Assembly: GCA_946800325.1 (NCBI GenBank)
Contig: OX326957.1
Coordinates: forward strand, 52,571,798-52,635,797
Reading direction: 5' to 3'
DNA length: 64,000 nucleotides
DNA from: Luzula sylvatica
Taxonomy: Eukaryota; Streptophyta; Magnoliopsida; Poales; Juncaceae
Within the stretch, counting starts at the first letter, position 1. Each line of letters begins with the position of its first letter. The position numbers and the translations under genes were made by a program. Shown piece by piece: positions 35,977 to 48,745 of this stretch. The notes beneath the pieces are model-generated. The model was not told where the DNA came from. It did not search any database and saw only the letters and a list, made by a program, of their open reading frames with translations.

Positions 35977-37135
35977 CTGATTTCAGCGACTGCCCGTCGC
36001 AAATAAAACGGCCTTTCTGCGTTGGCCCGTCGCATAAGTATATTACCGACGATTTTATTAGCGACGACCCGTCGTATATGGTTAAATTTTTCGGCCGGCC
36101 CGTCGCTAAACTGTAAAACCGTCGCTGATAAACTGCTACGGCCCGTCGGTGAAAGAAAGCCCGTCGCTAATAGCCTGCGTTGGCCCGTCGGTGAAATAAA
36201 GCCCGTCGCAGAAGCCCACTAAAAACCGTCATATTTTCAAAAGCTCTCCGTCGGCCCGTCGCTAATGAAGCCCCGTCGCAGATAAAAGATCCGCGTTGGC
36301 CCGTCGCTAATGAATACCGTCGCAGAAAAAAATCAGCGTCGGCCCGTCGCTAATAAAGCCCCGTCGGTGAAGTTTAGGTACTTAACCCCGCAGACCCCCC
36401 TTCTCTCTCTTTACCCTCATTCTCTCCACACAGCGCCGCCCCTCTTCCAGAGCTCTATCTCCCCCCTCCCTCTCTCTGGATCTCGTTGGCGACCGGAGCT
36501 CCTTGACGACCTTGCTGCGGAGCTCGTCGACGACCTTGCTGGGAGTTGATGGCCTTCGATGGAAACCCTTCCGTCTCTCAGGTATGATTCATCTTTTTCA
36601 ATTTATTTTTGTTCTTTCTTTCAATTAGGGTTCTTTCTTGTAATTAGGATTTTTCTTTTGTTTCCTCAGTTTTAAATCCTTTTTTAAAGTCTTTTTTCTA
36701 GTTAGGGTTCATCTTTTTCCTCCTTTTTCTATTTAGGGTTCATAATTTTTTAAATTCTTTTCCATTTTTTGCATGCAATTTTTTCCATTTAGTTCAAGCA
36801 ATTTAGGGTTCATCTCTTTCCTCCTTTTTCGTTTCATTTTTTCTGATTTCATTATTTGGTTCAAGCTTTCTCACTAGTGAAATGGATTTTTTTTTATGAA
36901 ATGGCTGAGGCTAGTGTTATTTGAAATGTATATATTTTTTTTTCATTTTTTTAGTTTTGTTTTACTTTTTTTTTTCTCTTTCGAAATTATTTTTCTGAAA
37001 TATTTTTTTACTGCTTTTGTTTCAAAAAATTACTTTTTCTTTTACTGCTTTTTTGCTGTCAAAGTGATATTTTCTTATTCAATTTCTGTTTTTTTTGCTG
37101 AGTCGGGATGACTTCAATTTATTCACGGTTTCGAA

Positions 37136-38010
37136 ATGGAGGATCAGGTTGTTGCTATTGCTGGTTCTGCTAAAGGTGGAAATGGAGGGTCGGTTTCGAG
37201 CGAGCAAGAAGGAATTTTTGAAAGGAAATTAAGGTAGCAATATTTTCCTTATTGTTTTTAATTGTAAAATTAATGAAAATGAGATTTTAATTTTGGATGT
37301 AATATTTATTGCAGAGACAATCACGACCATTATGATCACGGCTATGCAGGTATTACCAATATAATTTGATTTATATTTTCTGAAATTTTTTTAGATGTAC
37401 GATATTCTTTTTAGATGTTTCAAAAAATGTAATTTTCAATGACTAATATACCTTTTGAATATATTTAAACATTTCTGAAAAATCTGGTATATATATTTAT
37501 AATTGAACTTGTATTTTTTTTTATATATTTTAATATATGTCGATCATATATTTTTAGATGTGCTGAATTTTTTTTAATCAATACTCTTCTTTTTGTGTTA
37601 GTTATATATTTCAAATACTCTTTTCTTATCTTTTCTTTTCTTTTTACTCTTTTTTTAATAAATACTCTTCTTTTTTGTAATTAATGGTTAATATAGGATT
37701 AATATAGGATTTGGTTTGCTTAATATTAAGGAATCAGATACGCGGCACATTATTTTATATTAATTTAATTATTTACTCCTTAGAAAATTAATTAATTTTG
37801 TTTTGTTCAGGGGCGAGAATGGAGTCGTGGCGAGAATAGTCGAAGAACAAGAATATGCTTGGCAACAAGTCGAAGGACTTGATGGTAATATTACTGTTTT
37901 ATTTTTATTTTTCTGTCACATTTTTTACTAATTTTCTTTGTTTTTCCTGTTTCTTTGGATAGTGAAATGGGACGGCTTGGATTACGTGTTGGAATACCGG
38001 TACACTCTCC
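37136..38010 (+). other. Exon-like pieces inside the CACTA element
   Basis: A short frame starts at 37136 with MEDQVVAIAGSAKGGNGGSV and reaches an AAG|GTAGC donor at 37233. Possible exons follow: TGCAG|AGACAATCACGACC near 37315, TTCAG|GGGCGAGAATGG near 37810, and a GGATAG|TGAAATGG piece near 37960. No family was recognised. They may be remnants of a host gene fragment or of the element's own degenerate frame. Confidence 0.3.
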
Positions 38011-38765
38011 AAGCGTTGAATTTGTTTATTTGTGAAATTATGTGTTTATTGTGAGATTATGTGTTTATGTTTATTTGTGTATTTGAACGGTGAGGACGAG
38101 CGAGAGACGTTGAATATTTGTGTATTGTGAGATTATGTGTTTATTGTGAGATTAATTGATTTGTATATTAATAATAATTAATGTGTAACTGTTTAATGTA
38201 ATAACCTTGTTAATTAATGGGTCGGCTTGAATTAATTAAGGAATATATTATTCAAATAATACAGTTATTACCGACGGGCGGTAGGTAAATAATTTCAAAA
38301 TTTACTTCAGCCCGTACAAAATATATTATTTAAATAATACAGTTAGCGTCGAGCCGTCGGAAATTCAAAACTGGGATGGGCCGTCGAAGAAGTTTCGCCG
38401 TCGGTAATACTTCTATCAGCGACGGCCCGTCGGAGAAAGTAACATCAGCGACGTGGCTTTCTCCGACGGACAAATAGCGACGGTTGGCCGTCGGAAATAA
38501 CTATAGAGACGTTTTTTTTGACTTTTAGCGACGGTTTTTGCCGTCGCTGATACTCTGTTTTGTCGTAGTGTATGCAGAATTCGTACATCTGAGTTACTAT
38601 ATAACTCATTATTATAAACGTTGGTATGTTAGCTTTCTTTAATCAATTATCTCACGTCATTATAATAGAGGTATATCAAAGCTGCCACATTAGATCTGTT
38701 TGTGTCTTTTATAAAAATAGGCATTCTCCATCTTTCCTTTTCACTCCAAATTTTGCATCCTCGTA

Positions 38766-39550
38766 ATGGTTATCAAGCTTCTCTGTGTTTGTCTTTTATT
38801 CTTTAACATTGGAGCTGTTGGTACGGAAGTCTTCAAGGTGAAGACGACAGACAAAGAGTATCGTAGCAATATTCATTATCTGAGGAATTACGATGCGAAA
38901 CGGCATGCAAGGTTTCTTCCGAGTGTTGAGTTACCAATCGGTGGTAACTTGGGTTATTCCGGGTAAGAAATTATTTCTTGTTAGTCACCAATATTTACTC
39001 AATTAGTTCTCTTCACGTCTAAATATGTGTTCTGATTTATTGAGAAAAAGATACGATGTATCAGTTCTAATTGTAACCATAGTGAAATGACCTCTATGCT
39101 CTAAAAATGTTATATCATCTCAATTAAATTCATTGCTTCTTGAAAACAAATTAATTTTATTTTTTATATAAAATTTTCAGAATTTATTTTACTGAGATTG
39201 GCATCGGCATTCCGGAAAAAAAATATTAGGTCATAGTCGACACGGCAAGTAATGCACTCTCGCTAAATTGCATTACATGCGCTGGTTGTCCTACGAAAAG
39301 CAATTTGGGGGTATTATAATATTCTTCTTATATAATATATATTCACTTTAGTGTTATATAGTCATAAAACAATAAATAAATAATTTATATTTTGTTGGGA
39401 TCTAGATTAAACTTACAAGGTACGATCCAAATGGATCACAAAGTGGAAAACCGGTTATGTGCCATGATAGGTTTTGCAAAGCCGTTCATATAGGTTCATT
39501 TCAAGCATGCATACCGAATAAGCCTTGTGACTACAAAATGTCTTATGAGG
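38766..39550 (+). pseudogene. Truncated aspartic protease copy 1
   Basis: Exon 1 (GTEVFKVKTT...) and its GTAAG donor are intact. Exon 2 carries an in-frame TAG at 39227-39229 just before the active site. The active-site DTGS reads DTAS and the following Trp is lost (CTCTCGC). The unit's CACTA part is still joined to the complete element. A dead copy. Confidence 0.9.
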
Positions 39551-39880
39551 AAGTAACATCAGCGACGTGGCTTTCTCCGACGGACAAATTGCGACTGTTG
39601 GCCGTCGAAAATAGCTTTAGCGATGGGTTTTTTTGACTTTGAGCGACGGTTTTTGCCGTCGCTGATACTCTGTTTTGTCGTAGTGTATGCAGAATTCGTA
39701 CATCTAGGTTATTATATAACTCATTATTATAAACTTTGGTATGTTAGCTTTCTTTAATCAATTATCTCACGTCATTATAATAGAGGTATATCAAAGCTGC
39801 CACATTAGATCTGTTTGTGCCTTTTATAAAAATAGGTATTCTCCATCTTCCCGTTTCACTCCAAAGTTTGCATCCTCGTA

Positions 39881-40706
39881 ATGGTTATCAAGCTTCTCTG
39901 TGTTTGTCTTTTATTCTTTAACAATGGAGCTGTTGGTACGGGAGTCTTCAAGGTGAAGACGACAGACAAAGAGTATCGTAGCAATATTCATTATCTGAGG
40001 AATTACGATGCGAAACGGCATGCAAGGTTTCTTCCGAGTGTTGATTTACCAATCGGTGGTAACTTGTGTTATCCCGGGTAAGAAATAATTTCTTGTTAGT
40101 CACCAATATTTACTCAATTAGTTCTCTTCACGTCTAAATATGTGTTCTGATTTATTGAGAAAAATCTAAGATGTATCAGTTCTAATTGTAACCATAGTGA
40201 AATGATATCTATGCTCTAAAAATGTTGACTCATCTCAATTAAATTCATTGCTTCTTGAAAACAAATTAATTTTATTTTTTATATATAATTTTCAGAATTT
40301 ATTTTACTGAGATTGGCATCGACATTCCGGAAAAAAAATATTACGTCATAGTCGACACGGGAAGTAATGCACTCTGGCTAAATTGCATTCCATGCGCTGG
40401 TTGTCCTACGAAAAGCAATTTGGGTGTATTATAATATTTTTCTTATATAATATATATTCACTTTTGTGTTATATAGTAATAAAACAATAAATAAATAATT
40501 TACATTTTGTTGGGATCTAGATTAAACTCACAAGGTACGACCCAAATGGATCACAAAGTGGAAAACCGGTTATGTGCCATGATATGTTTTGCAAAGCCGT
40601 TCATATAGGTTCATTTCAAGCATGCCTACCGAATAAGCCTTGTCACTACAAAATGTCTTATGAGGAAGTAACATCAGCGACGTGGCTTTCTCCGACGGAC
40701 AAATAG
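39881..40706 (+). CDS. Truncated aspartic protease copy 2, open spliced frame ending in CACTA sequence
   Basis: Exons 39881-40077, 40296-40425 and 40521-40706 join in frame with intact splice sites and would give 170 residues. It carries a hydrophobic N-terminus (IKLLCVCLLFF), a pepsin-type first active site VDTGSNALW, and cysteine-rich CIPCAGCPTKS. The last 15 or so residues (EEVTSATWLSPTDK) are encoded by CACTA terminal DNA. The second catalytic Asp lobe is absent, so protease activity is not expected. Whether it is expressed is unknown; by family standards it is a pseudogene with an open frame. Confidence 0.6.
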
Positions 40707-40994
40707 CGACGGTTGGCCGTCGGAAATAGCTTTAGCGACGGTTTTTTTGACTTTTAGCGATGGTTTTTGCCGTCGCTGATACTCTGTTTTGTCGTAGTGT
40801 ATGCAGAATTCGTACATCTAGGTTATTATATAACTCATTATTATAAACTTTAGTATGTTAGCTTTCTTTAATCAATTATCTCACGTCATTATAATAGAGG
40901 TATATCAAAGCTGCCACATTAGATCTGTTTGTGCCTTTTATAAAAATAGGCATTCTCCATCTTCCCGTTTCACTCCAAAGTTTGCATCCTCGTA

Positions 40995-41784
40995 ATGGTT
41001 ATCAAGCTTCTCTGTGTTTGTCTTTTATTCTTTAACAATGGAGCTGTTGGTACGGGAGTCTTCAAGGTGAAGACGACAGACAAAGAGTATCGTAGGAATA
41101 TTCATTATCTGAGGAATTACGATGCGAAACGGCATGCAAGGTTTCTTCCGAGTGTTGATTTACCAATCGGTGGTAACTTGGGTTATTCCGGGTAAGAAAT
41201 AATTTCTTGTTAGTCACCAATATTTACTCAATTAGTTCTCTTCACGTCTAAATATGTGTTCTGATTTATTGAGAAAAAGCTACGATGTATCAGTTCTAAT
41301 TGTAACCATAGTGAAATGACCTCTATGCTCTAAAAATGTTGACTCATCTCAATTAAATTCATTGCTTCTTGAAAACAAATTAATTTTATTTTTTATATAT
41401 AATTTTCAGAATTTATTTCAATGAGATTGGCATCGACATTCCGGAAAAAAAATATTACGTCATAGTCGACACGGGAAGTAATGCACTCTGGCTAAATTGC
41501 ATTCCATGCGCTGGTTGTCCTACGAAAAGCAATTTGGGGGTATTATAATATTCTTCTTATATAATATATATTCACTTTAGTGTTATATAGTAATAAAACA
41601 ATATATAAATAATTTGTATTTTGTTGGGATCTAGATTAAACTCACAAGGTACAACCCAAATGGATCACAAAGTGGAAAACCGGTTATGTGCCATGATAGG
41701 TTTTGCAAAGCCGTTCATATATGTTCATTTCAAGTATGCCTACCCAATAAGCCTTGTGACTACAAATGTCTTATGAGGAAGTAA
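40995..41784 (+). CDS. Truncated aspartic protease copy 3, open spliced frame with altered tail
   Basis: Exon 1 starts at 40995, and exon 3 runs from 41635 to a TAA at 41782-41784. Splice sites are intact and the first active site DTGS is kept. One A is missing near the end of exon 3 (TACAAATGTC), so the product would end CDYKCLMRK before reaching the CACTA part. About 158 residues, with no second catalytic Asp. Confidence 0.5.
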
Positions 41785-42085
41785 CATCAGCGACGTGGCT
41801 TTCTCCGACGGACAAATAGCGACGGTTGACCGTCGGAAATAGCTTTAGCGACGGTTTTTGCCGTCGCTGATACTCTGTTTTGTCGTAGTGTATGCAGAAT
41901 TCGTACATCTAGGTTATTATATAACTCATTATTATAAACTTTGGTATGTTAGCTTTCTTTAATCAATTATCTCACGTCATTATAATAGAGGTATATCAAA
42001 GCTGCCACATTAGATCTGTTTGTGCCTTTTATAAAAATAGGCATTCTCCATCTTCCCGTTTCACTCCAAATTTTGCATCCTCGTA

Positions 42086-42868
42086 ATGATTATCAAGCTT
42101 CTCTGTGTTTGTCTTTTATTCTTTAACAATGGAGCTGTTGGTACGGGAGTCTTCAAGGTGAAGACGACAGACAAAGAGTATCGTAGCAATATTCATTATC
42201 TGAGGAATTACGATGCGAAACGGCATGCAAGATTTCTTCCGGGTGTTGATTTACCAATCGGTGGTAACTTGGGTTATTCCGGGAAAGAAATTATTTCTTG
42301 TTAGTCACCAATATTTACTCAATTAGTTCTCTTCACGTCTAAATATGTGTTCTGATTTATTGTGAAAAATCTAAGATGTATCATCTAATTGTAACCATAG
42401 TGAAATGACCTCTATGCTCTAAAAATGTTGACTCATCTCAATTAAATTCATTGCTTCTTGAAAACAAATTAATTTTATTTTTTATATATAATTTTCAGAA
42501 TTTATTTTACTGATATTGGCATCGACATTCCGAAAAAAAAATATTACGTCATAGTCGACACGGGAAGTAATGCACTCTGGCTAAATTGCATTCCATGCGC
42601 TGGTTGTCCTACGAAAAGCAATTTAGGGGTATTATAATATTCTTCTTATATAATATATATTCACTTTAGTGTTATATAGTAATAAAACAATAAATAAATG
42701 ATTTACATTTTGTTGGGATCTAGATTAAACTCACAACGTACGACCCAAATGAATCACAAAGTGGAAAACCGGTTATGTGCCATGATAGGTTTTGCAAAGC
42801 CGTTCATATAGGTTCATTTCAAGCATGCCTACCGAATAAGCCTTGTGACTATAAAATGTCTTATGAGA
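42086..42868 (+). pseudogene. Truncated aspartic protease copy 4
   Basis: The exon 1 donor GTAAG has become GAAAG (TCCGG|GAAAG), so the frame reads on to GKEIISC and stops. The CACTA part of this unit lacks the ~24-bp TTTTTTGACTTTTAGCGACGG stretch, giving a 1090-bp unit. It closely resembles copy 8. Confidence 0.88.
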
Positions 42869-43196
42869 AAGTAACATCAGCAACGTGGCTTTCTCCGACG
42901 GACAAATAGCGACGGTTGGCCGTCGGAAATAGCTTTAGCGACGGTTGTTTTGACTTTAGCGACGGTTTTTGCCGTCGCTGATACTCTGTTTTGTCGTAGT
43001 GTATGCAGAATTAGTACATCGAGGTTATTATATAACTCATTATTATAAACTTTGGTATGTTAGCTTTCTTTAATCAATTATCTCACGTCATTATAATATA
43101 GGTATATCAAAGCTGCCACATTAGATCTGTTTGTGTCTTTTATAAAAATAGGCTTTCTGCATCTTCCCGTTTCACTCCAAATTTTGCATCCTCGTA

Positions 43197-43983
43197 ATAG
43201 TTATCAAGCTTCTCTGTGTTTGTCTTTTTTTTTCTTTAACAATGGAGCTGTTGGTACGGGAGTCTTCAAGGTGAAGACGACAGACAAAGAGTATCATAGC
43301 AATATTCATTATCTGAGGAATTACGATGCGAAACGGCATGCAAGATTTCTTCCGAGTGTTGATTTACCAATCGTTGGTAACTTGGGTTATTCCGGGTAAG
43401 AAACTATTTCTTGTTATTCACCAATATTTACTCAATTAGTTCTCTTCACCTCTAAATATGTGTTCTGATTTATTGAGAAAAATCTAAGATGTATCAGTTC
43501 TAATTGTAACCATAGTGAAATGACCTCTATGCTCTAAAAAAGTTGACTCATCTCAATTAAATTCATTGATTCTTGGAAACAAATTAATTTTAGTTTTTAT
43601 ATATAATATTCAGAATTTATTTTACTGAGATTGGCATCGGCATTCCGGAAAAAAAATATTACGTCATAATCGACACGGGAAGGAATGCGTTCTGGCTAAA
43701 TTGCATTCCATGCGCTGGTTGTCCTACGAAAAGCAATTTGGGGGTATTACAATATTCTTCTTATATAATATATATTCACTTTAGTGTTATATAGTAATAA
43801 AACAATAAACAAATAATTTATATTTTGTTGGGATCTAGATTAAACTTACAAGGTACGACCCAAGTGGATCACAAAGTGGAATACCGGTTATGTGCCATGA
43901 TAGGTTTTGCAAAGCCGTTCATATAGGTTCATTTCAAGCATGCATACCGAATAAGACTTGTGACTACAAAATGTCTTATGAGG
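43197..43983 (+). pseudogene. Truncated aspartic protease copy 5
   Basis: The start ATG has become ATA (43197-43199). Two extra T residues in the leader T-run shift the frame. The active site reads DTGR instead of DTGS. An upstream in-frame ATG gives an open frame by chance. Confidence 0.9.
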
Positions 43984-44312
43984 AAGTAACATCAGCGACG
44001 TGGATTTCTCCGACGGACAAATAGCGACGGTTGGCCGTCGGAAATAGCTTTAGCGACGGTTTTTTTGACTTTTAGCGACGGTTTTTGCCGTCGCTGATAC
44101 TCTGTTTTGTCGTAGTGTATGCAGAATTCGTACATCTAGGTTATTATATAACTCATTATTATAAACTTTGGTATGTTAGCTTTCTTTAATCAATTATCTC
44201 ACGTCATTATAATAGAGGTATATCAAAGCTGCCACATTAGATCTGTTTGTGACTTTTATAAAAATATGCATTCTCCATCTTGCCGTTTCACTCCACATTT
44301 TGCATCCTCGTA

Positions 44313-45097
44313 ATGGTTATCAAGCTTCTCTGTGTTTGTCTTTTATTCTTTAACAATGGAGCTGTTGGTACGGGAGTCTTCAAGGTGAAGACGACAGACA
44401 AAGAGTATCGTAGGAATATTCATTATCTGAGGAATTACGATGCGAAACGGCATGCAAGGTTTCTTCCGAGTGTTGATTTACCAATCGGTGGTAACTTGGG
44501 TTATTCCGGGTAAGAAATTATTTCTTGTTAGTCACCAATATTTACTCAATTAGTTTCTCTTCACGTCTAAATATGTGTTCTGATTTATTGAGAAAAATCT
44601 AAGATGTATAAGTTCTAATTGTAACCATAGTGAAATGACCTCTATGCTCTAAAAATGTTGACTCATCTCAATTAAATTCATTGTTTCTTGAAAACAAATT
44701 AATTTTATTTTTTATATATAATTTTCAGAATTTATTTTAATGAGATTGGCATCGACATTCCGGAAAAAAATATTACGTCATAGTCGACACGGGAAGTAAT
44801 GCACTCTGGCTAAATTGCATTCCATGCGCTGGTTGTCCTACGAAAAGCAATTTGGGGATATTATAATATTCTTCTTATATAATATATATTCACTTTAGTG
44901 TTATATAGTCATAAAACAATAAATAAATAATTTATATTTTGTTGGGATCTAGATTAAACTTACAAGGTACGATCCAAATGGATCACAAAGTGGAAAACCG
45001 GTTATGTGCCATGATAGGTTTTGCAAAGCCGTTCATATAGGTTCATTTCAAGCATGCATACCGAATAAGCCTTGTGACTACTAAATGTCTTATGAGG
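44313..45097 (+). pseudogene. Truncated aspartic protease copy 6
   Basis: Exon 1 and its donor are intact. One A is missing from the A-run in exon 2 (CCGGAAAAAAATATT), which shifts the frame into a TAG just before the active-site codons. Exon 3 also has a TAA at the Tyr-Lys position (GACTACTAAATG). Confidence 0.88.
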
Positions 45098-45426
45098 AAG
45101 TAACATCAGCGACGTGGCTTTCTCCGACGGACAAATAGCGACGGTTGGCCGTCGGAAATAGCTTTAGCGACGGTTTTTTTGACTTTGAGCGACGGTTTTT
45201 GCCGTCGCTGATACTCTATTTTGTTGTAGTGTATGCAGAATTCGTACATCTAGGTTATTATATAACTCATTATTATTAACTTTGGTATGTTAGCTTTCTT
45301 TGATCAATTATCTCACGTCATTATAATAGAGGTATATCAAAGCTGCCACATTAGATCTGTTTGTGCCTTTTATAAAAATAGGTATTCTCCATCTTCCCGT
45401 TTCACTCCAAAGTTTGCAACCTCGTA

Positions 45427-46252
45427 ATGGTTATCAAGCTTCTCTGTGTTTGTCTTTTATTCTTTAACAATGGAGCTGTTGGTACGGGAGTCTTCAAGGT
45501 GAAGACGACAGACAAAGAGTATCGTAGGAATATTCATTATCTGAGGAATTACGATGCGAAACGGCATGCAAGGTTTCTTCCGAGTGTTGATTTACCAATC
45601 GGTGGTAACTTGGGTTATTCCGGGTAAGAAATAATTTCTTGTTAGTCACCAATATTTACTCAATTAGTTCTCTTCACGTCTAAATATGTGTTCTGATTTA
45701 TTGAGAAAAAGCTACGATGTATCAGTTCTAATTGTAACCATAGTGAAATGACCTCTATGCTCTAAAAATGTTGACTCATCTCAATTAAATTCATTGCTTC
45801 TTGAAAACAAATTAATTTTATTTTTTATATATAATTTTCAGAATTTATTTTAATGAGATTGGCATCGACATTCCGGAAAAAAAATATTACGTCATAGTCG
45901 ACACGGGAAGTAATGCACTCTGGCTAAATTGCATTCCATGCGCTGGTTGTCCTACGAAAAGCAATTTGGGGGTATTATAATATTCTTCTTATATAATATA
46001 TATTCACTTTAGTGTTATATAGTAATAAAACAATATATAAATAATTTATATTTTGTTGGGATCTAGATTAAACTCACAAGGTACGACCCAAATGGATCAC
46101 AAAGTGGAAAACCGGTTATGTGCCATGATAGGTTTTGCAAAGCCGTTCATATATGTTCATTTCAAGCATGCCTACCCAATAAGCCTTGTGACTACAAAAT
46201 GTTTTATGAGGAAGTAACATCAGCGACGTGGCTTTCTCCGACGGACAAATAG
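45427..46252 (+). CDS. Truncated aspartic protease copy 7, open spliced frame ending in CACTA sequence
   Basis: Like copy 2, all three exons and splice sites are intact (exon 3 at 46067-46252), and the frame runs through the junction to a TAG inside the CACTA part, 170 residues in all. It shares diagnostic changes with copy 3 (YRRN in exon 1, CATATATGTTC in exon 3). It lacks the second catalytic lobe, so it is at best a non-catalytic secreted fragment. Confidence 0.6.
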
Positions 46253-46518
46253 CGACGGTTGACCGTCGGAAATAGCTTTAGCGACGGTTTTTGCCGTCGC
46301 TGATACTCTGTTTTGTCGTAGTGTATGCAGAATTCGTACATCTAGGTTATTATATAACTCATTATTATAAACTTTGGTATGTTAGCTTTCTTTAATCAAT
46401 TATCTCACGTCATTATAATAGAGGTATATCAAAGCTGCCACATTAGATCTGTTTGTGCCTTTTATAAAAATAGGCATTCTCCATCTTCCCGTTTCACTCC
46501 AAATTTTGCATCCTCGTA

Positions 46519-47301
46519 ATGATTACCAAGCTTCTCTGTGTTTGTCTTTTATTCTTTAACAATGGAGCTGTTGGTACGGGAGTTTTCAAGGTGAAGACGA
46601 CAGACAAAGAGTATCGTAGCAATATTCATTATCTGAGGAATTACGATGCGAAACGGCATGCAAGATTTCTTCCGGGTGTTGATTTACCAATCGGTGGTAA
46701 CTTGGGTTATTCCGGGAAAGAAATTATTTCTTGTTAGTCACCAATATTTACTCAATTAGTTCTCTTCACGTCTAAATATGTGTTCTGATTTATTGAGAAA
46801 AATCTAAGATGTATCATCTAATTGTAACCATAGTGAAATGACATCTATGCTCTAAAAATGTTGACTCATCTCAATTAAATTCATTGCTTCTTGAAAACAA
46901 ATTAATTTTATTTTTTATATATAATTTTCAGAATTTATTTTACTGATATTGGCATCGACATTCCGGAAAAAAAATATTACGTCATAGTCGACACGGGAAG
47001 TAATGCACTCTGGCTAAATTGCATTCCATGCGCTGGTTGTCCTACGAAAAGCAATTTGGGGGTATTATAATATTCTTCTTATATAATATATATTCACTTT
47101 AGTGTTATATAGTAATAAAACAATAAATAAATAATTTAAATTTTGTTGGGATCTTGATTAAACTCACAAGGTACGACCCAAATGGATCACAAACTGGAAA
47201 ACCGGTTATGTGCCATGATAGGTTTTGCAAAGCCGTTCATATTGGTTAATTTCGAGCATGCCTACCGAATAAGCCTTGTGACTACAAAATGTCTTATGAG
47301 G
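46519..47301 (+). pseudogene. Truncated aspartic protease copy 8
   Basis: It shares with copy 4 the GT-to-GA donor change after exon 1 and the short 1090-bp unit. In addition the exon 3 acceptor ATCTAG has become ATCTTG. Both introns are therefore compromised. Confidence 0.88.
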
Positions 47302-47630
47302 AAGTAACATCAGCGACGTGGCTTTCTCCGACGGACAAATAGTGACGGTTGACCGTCGGAAATAGCTTTAGCGTCTGTTTTTTTGACTTTTAGGGACGGT
47401 TTTTGCCGTCGCTGATACTCTGTTTTGTCGTAGTGTATGCAGAACTCTTACATCTATGTTATTATATAACTCATTATTATAAACTTTGGTATGTTAGCTT
47501 TCTTTGATCAATTATCTCACGTCATTATAATAGAGGTATATCAAAGCTGCCACATTAGATCTGTTTGTGTCTTTTATAAAAATAGGCATTCTCCATCTTC
47601 CCGTTTCACTCCACATTTTGCATCCTCGTA

Positions 47631-48416
47631 ATGGTTATCAAGCTTCTCTGTGTTTGTCTTTTATTATTTAACAATGGAGCTGTTGGTACGGGAGTCTTCA
47701 AGGTGAAGACGACAGACAAAGAGTATCGTAGCAATATTCATTATCTGAGGAATTACGATGCGAAACGGCATGCAAGGTTTCTTTCGAGTGTTGATTTACC
47801 AATCGGTGGTAACTTGGGTTATTCCGGGTAAGAAATTATTTCTTGTTAGTCACCAATATTTACTCAATTAGTTTCTCTTCACGTCTAAATATGTGTTATG
47901 ATTTATTGAGAAAAAGCTACGATGTATCAGTTCTAATTGTAACCATAGTGAAATGACCTCTATGCTCTAAAAATGTTGACTCATCTCAATTAAATTCATT
48001 GCTTCTTGAAAACAAATTTATTTTAGTTTTTATATATAATTTTCAGAATTTATTTTACTGAGATTGGCATCGGCATTCCGGAAAAAAAATATTACGTCAT
48101 AGTCGACACGGGAAGTAATGCACTCTGGCTAAATTGCATTCCATGCGCTGGTTGTCCTACGAAAAGCAATTTGGGGGTATTATAATATTCTTCTTATATA
48201 ATATATATTCAGTTTAGTGTTATATTGTAATAAAACAATAAATAAATAATTTATATTTTGTTGGGATCTATATTAAACTTACAAGGTACGATCCAAATGG
48301 ATCACAAAGTGGAAAACCGGTTATGTGCCATGATAGGTTTTGCAAAGCCGTTCATATAGGTTCATTTCAAGCATGCATACCGAATAAGCCTTGTGACTAC
48401 AAAATGTCTTATGAGG
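47631..48416 (+). pseudogene. Truncated aspartic protease copy 9
   Basis: Exons 1 and 2 are open with an intact first donor and acceptor and DTGS kept. The exon 3 acceptor has lost its AG (GGATCTATATTAAAC). Without that acceptor the third exon would be skipped or mis-spliced. Confidence 0.85.
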
Positions 48417-48745
48417 AAGTTACATTAGCGACGTGGCTTTCTCCGACGGACAAATAGGGACGGTTGGCTGTCGGAAATAGCTTTACCGACGGTTTTTTTT
48501 ACTTTTAGCGACGGTTTTTGCCGTCGCTGATACTCTGTTTTGTCGTAGTGTATGCAGAATTCGTACATCTAGGTTATTATATAACTCATTATTATAAACT
48601 TTGGTATGTTAGCTTTCTTTAATCAATTATCTCACGTCATTATAATATAGGTATATCAAAGCTGCCACATTAGATCTGTTTGTGTCTTTTATCAAAATAG
48701 GCATTCTCCATCTTCCCGTTTCACTCCAAATTTTGCATCCTCGTA

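Larger units (their letters stand above)
35930..38570. mobile_element. Non-autonomous CACTA (CMC/EnSpm) element
   Basis: The left end CACTACAACATAACTGGGTA and the right end read inward CACTACGACAAAACAGAGTA are followed by matching TCAGCGACGG. A 3-bp duplication, TAT, flanks it (35927-35929 and 38571-38573). These are the defining CACTA features. Both subterminal regions carry many GCGACGG/CCGTCGC repeats (35940-36370 and 38270-38560). No transposase was found. It is inserted about 195 bp upstream of an aspartic protease start codon, and its last ~130 bp are amplified with that gene's 5' part in the tandem array that follows. Confidence 0.92.
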
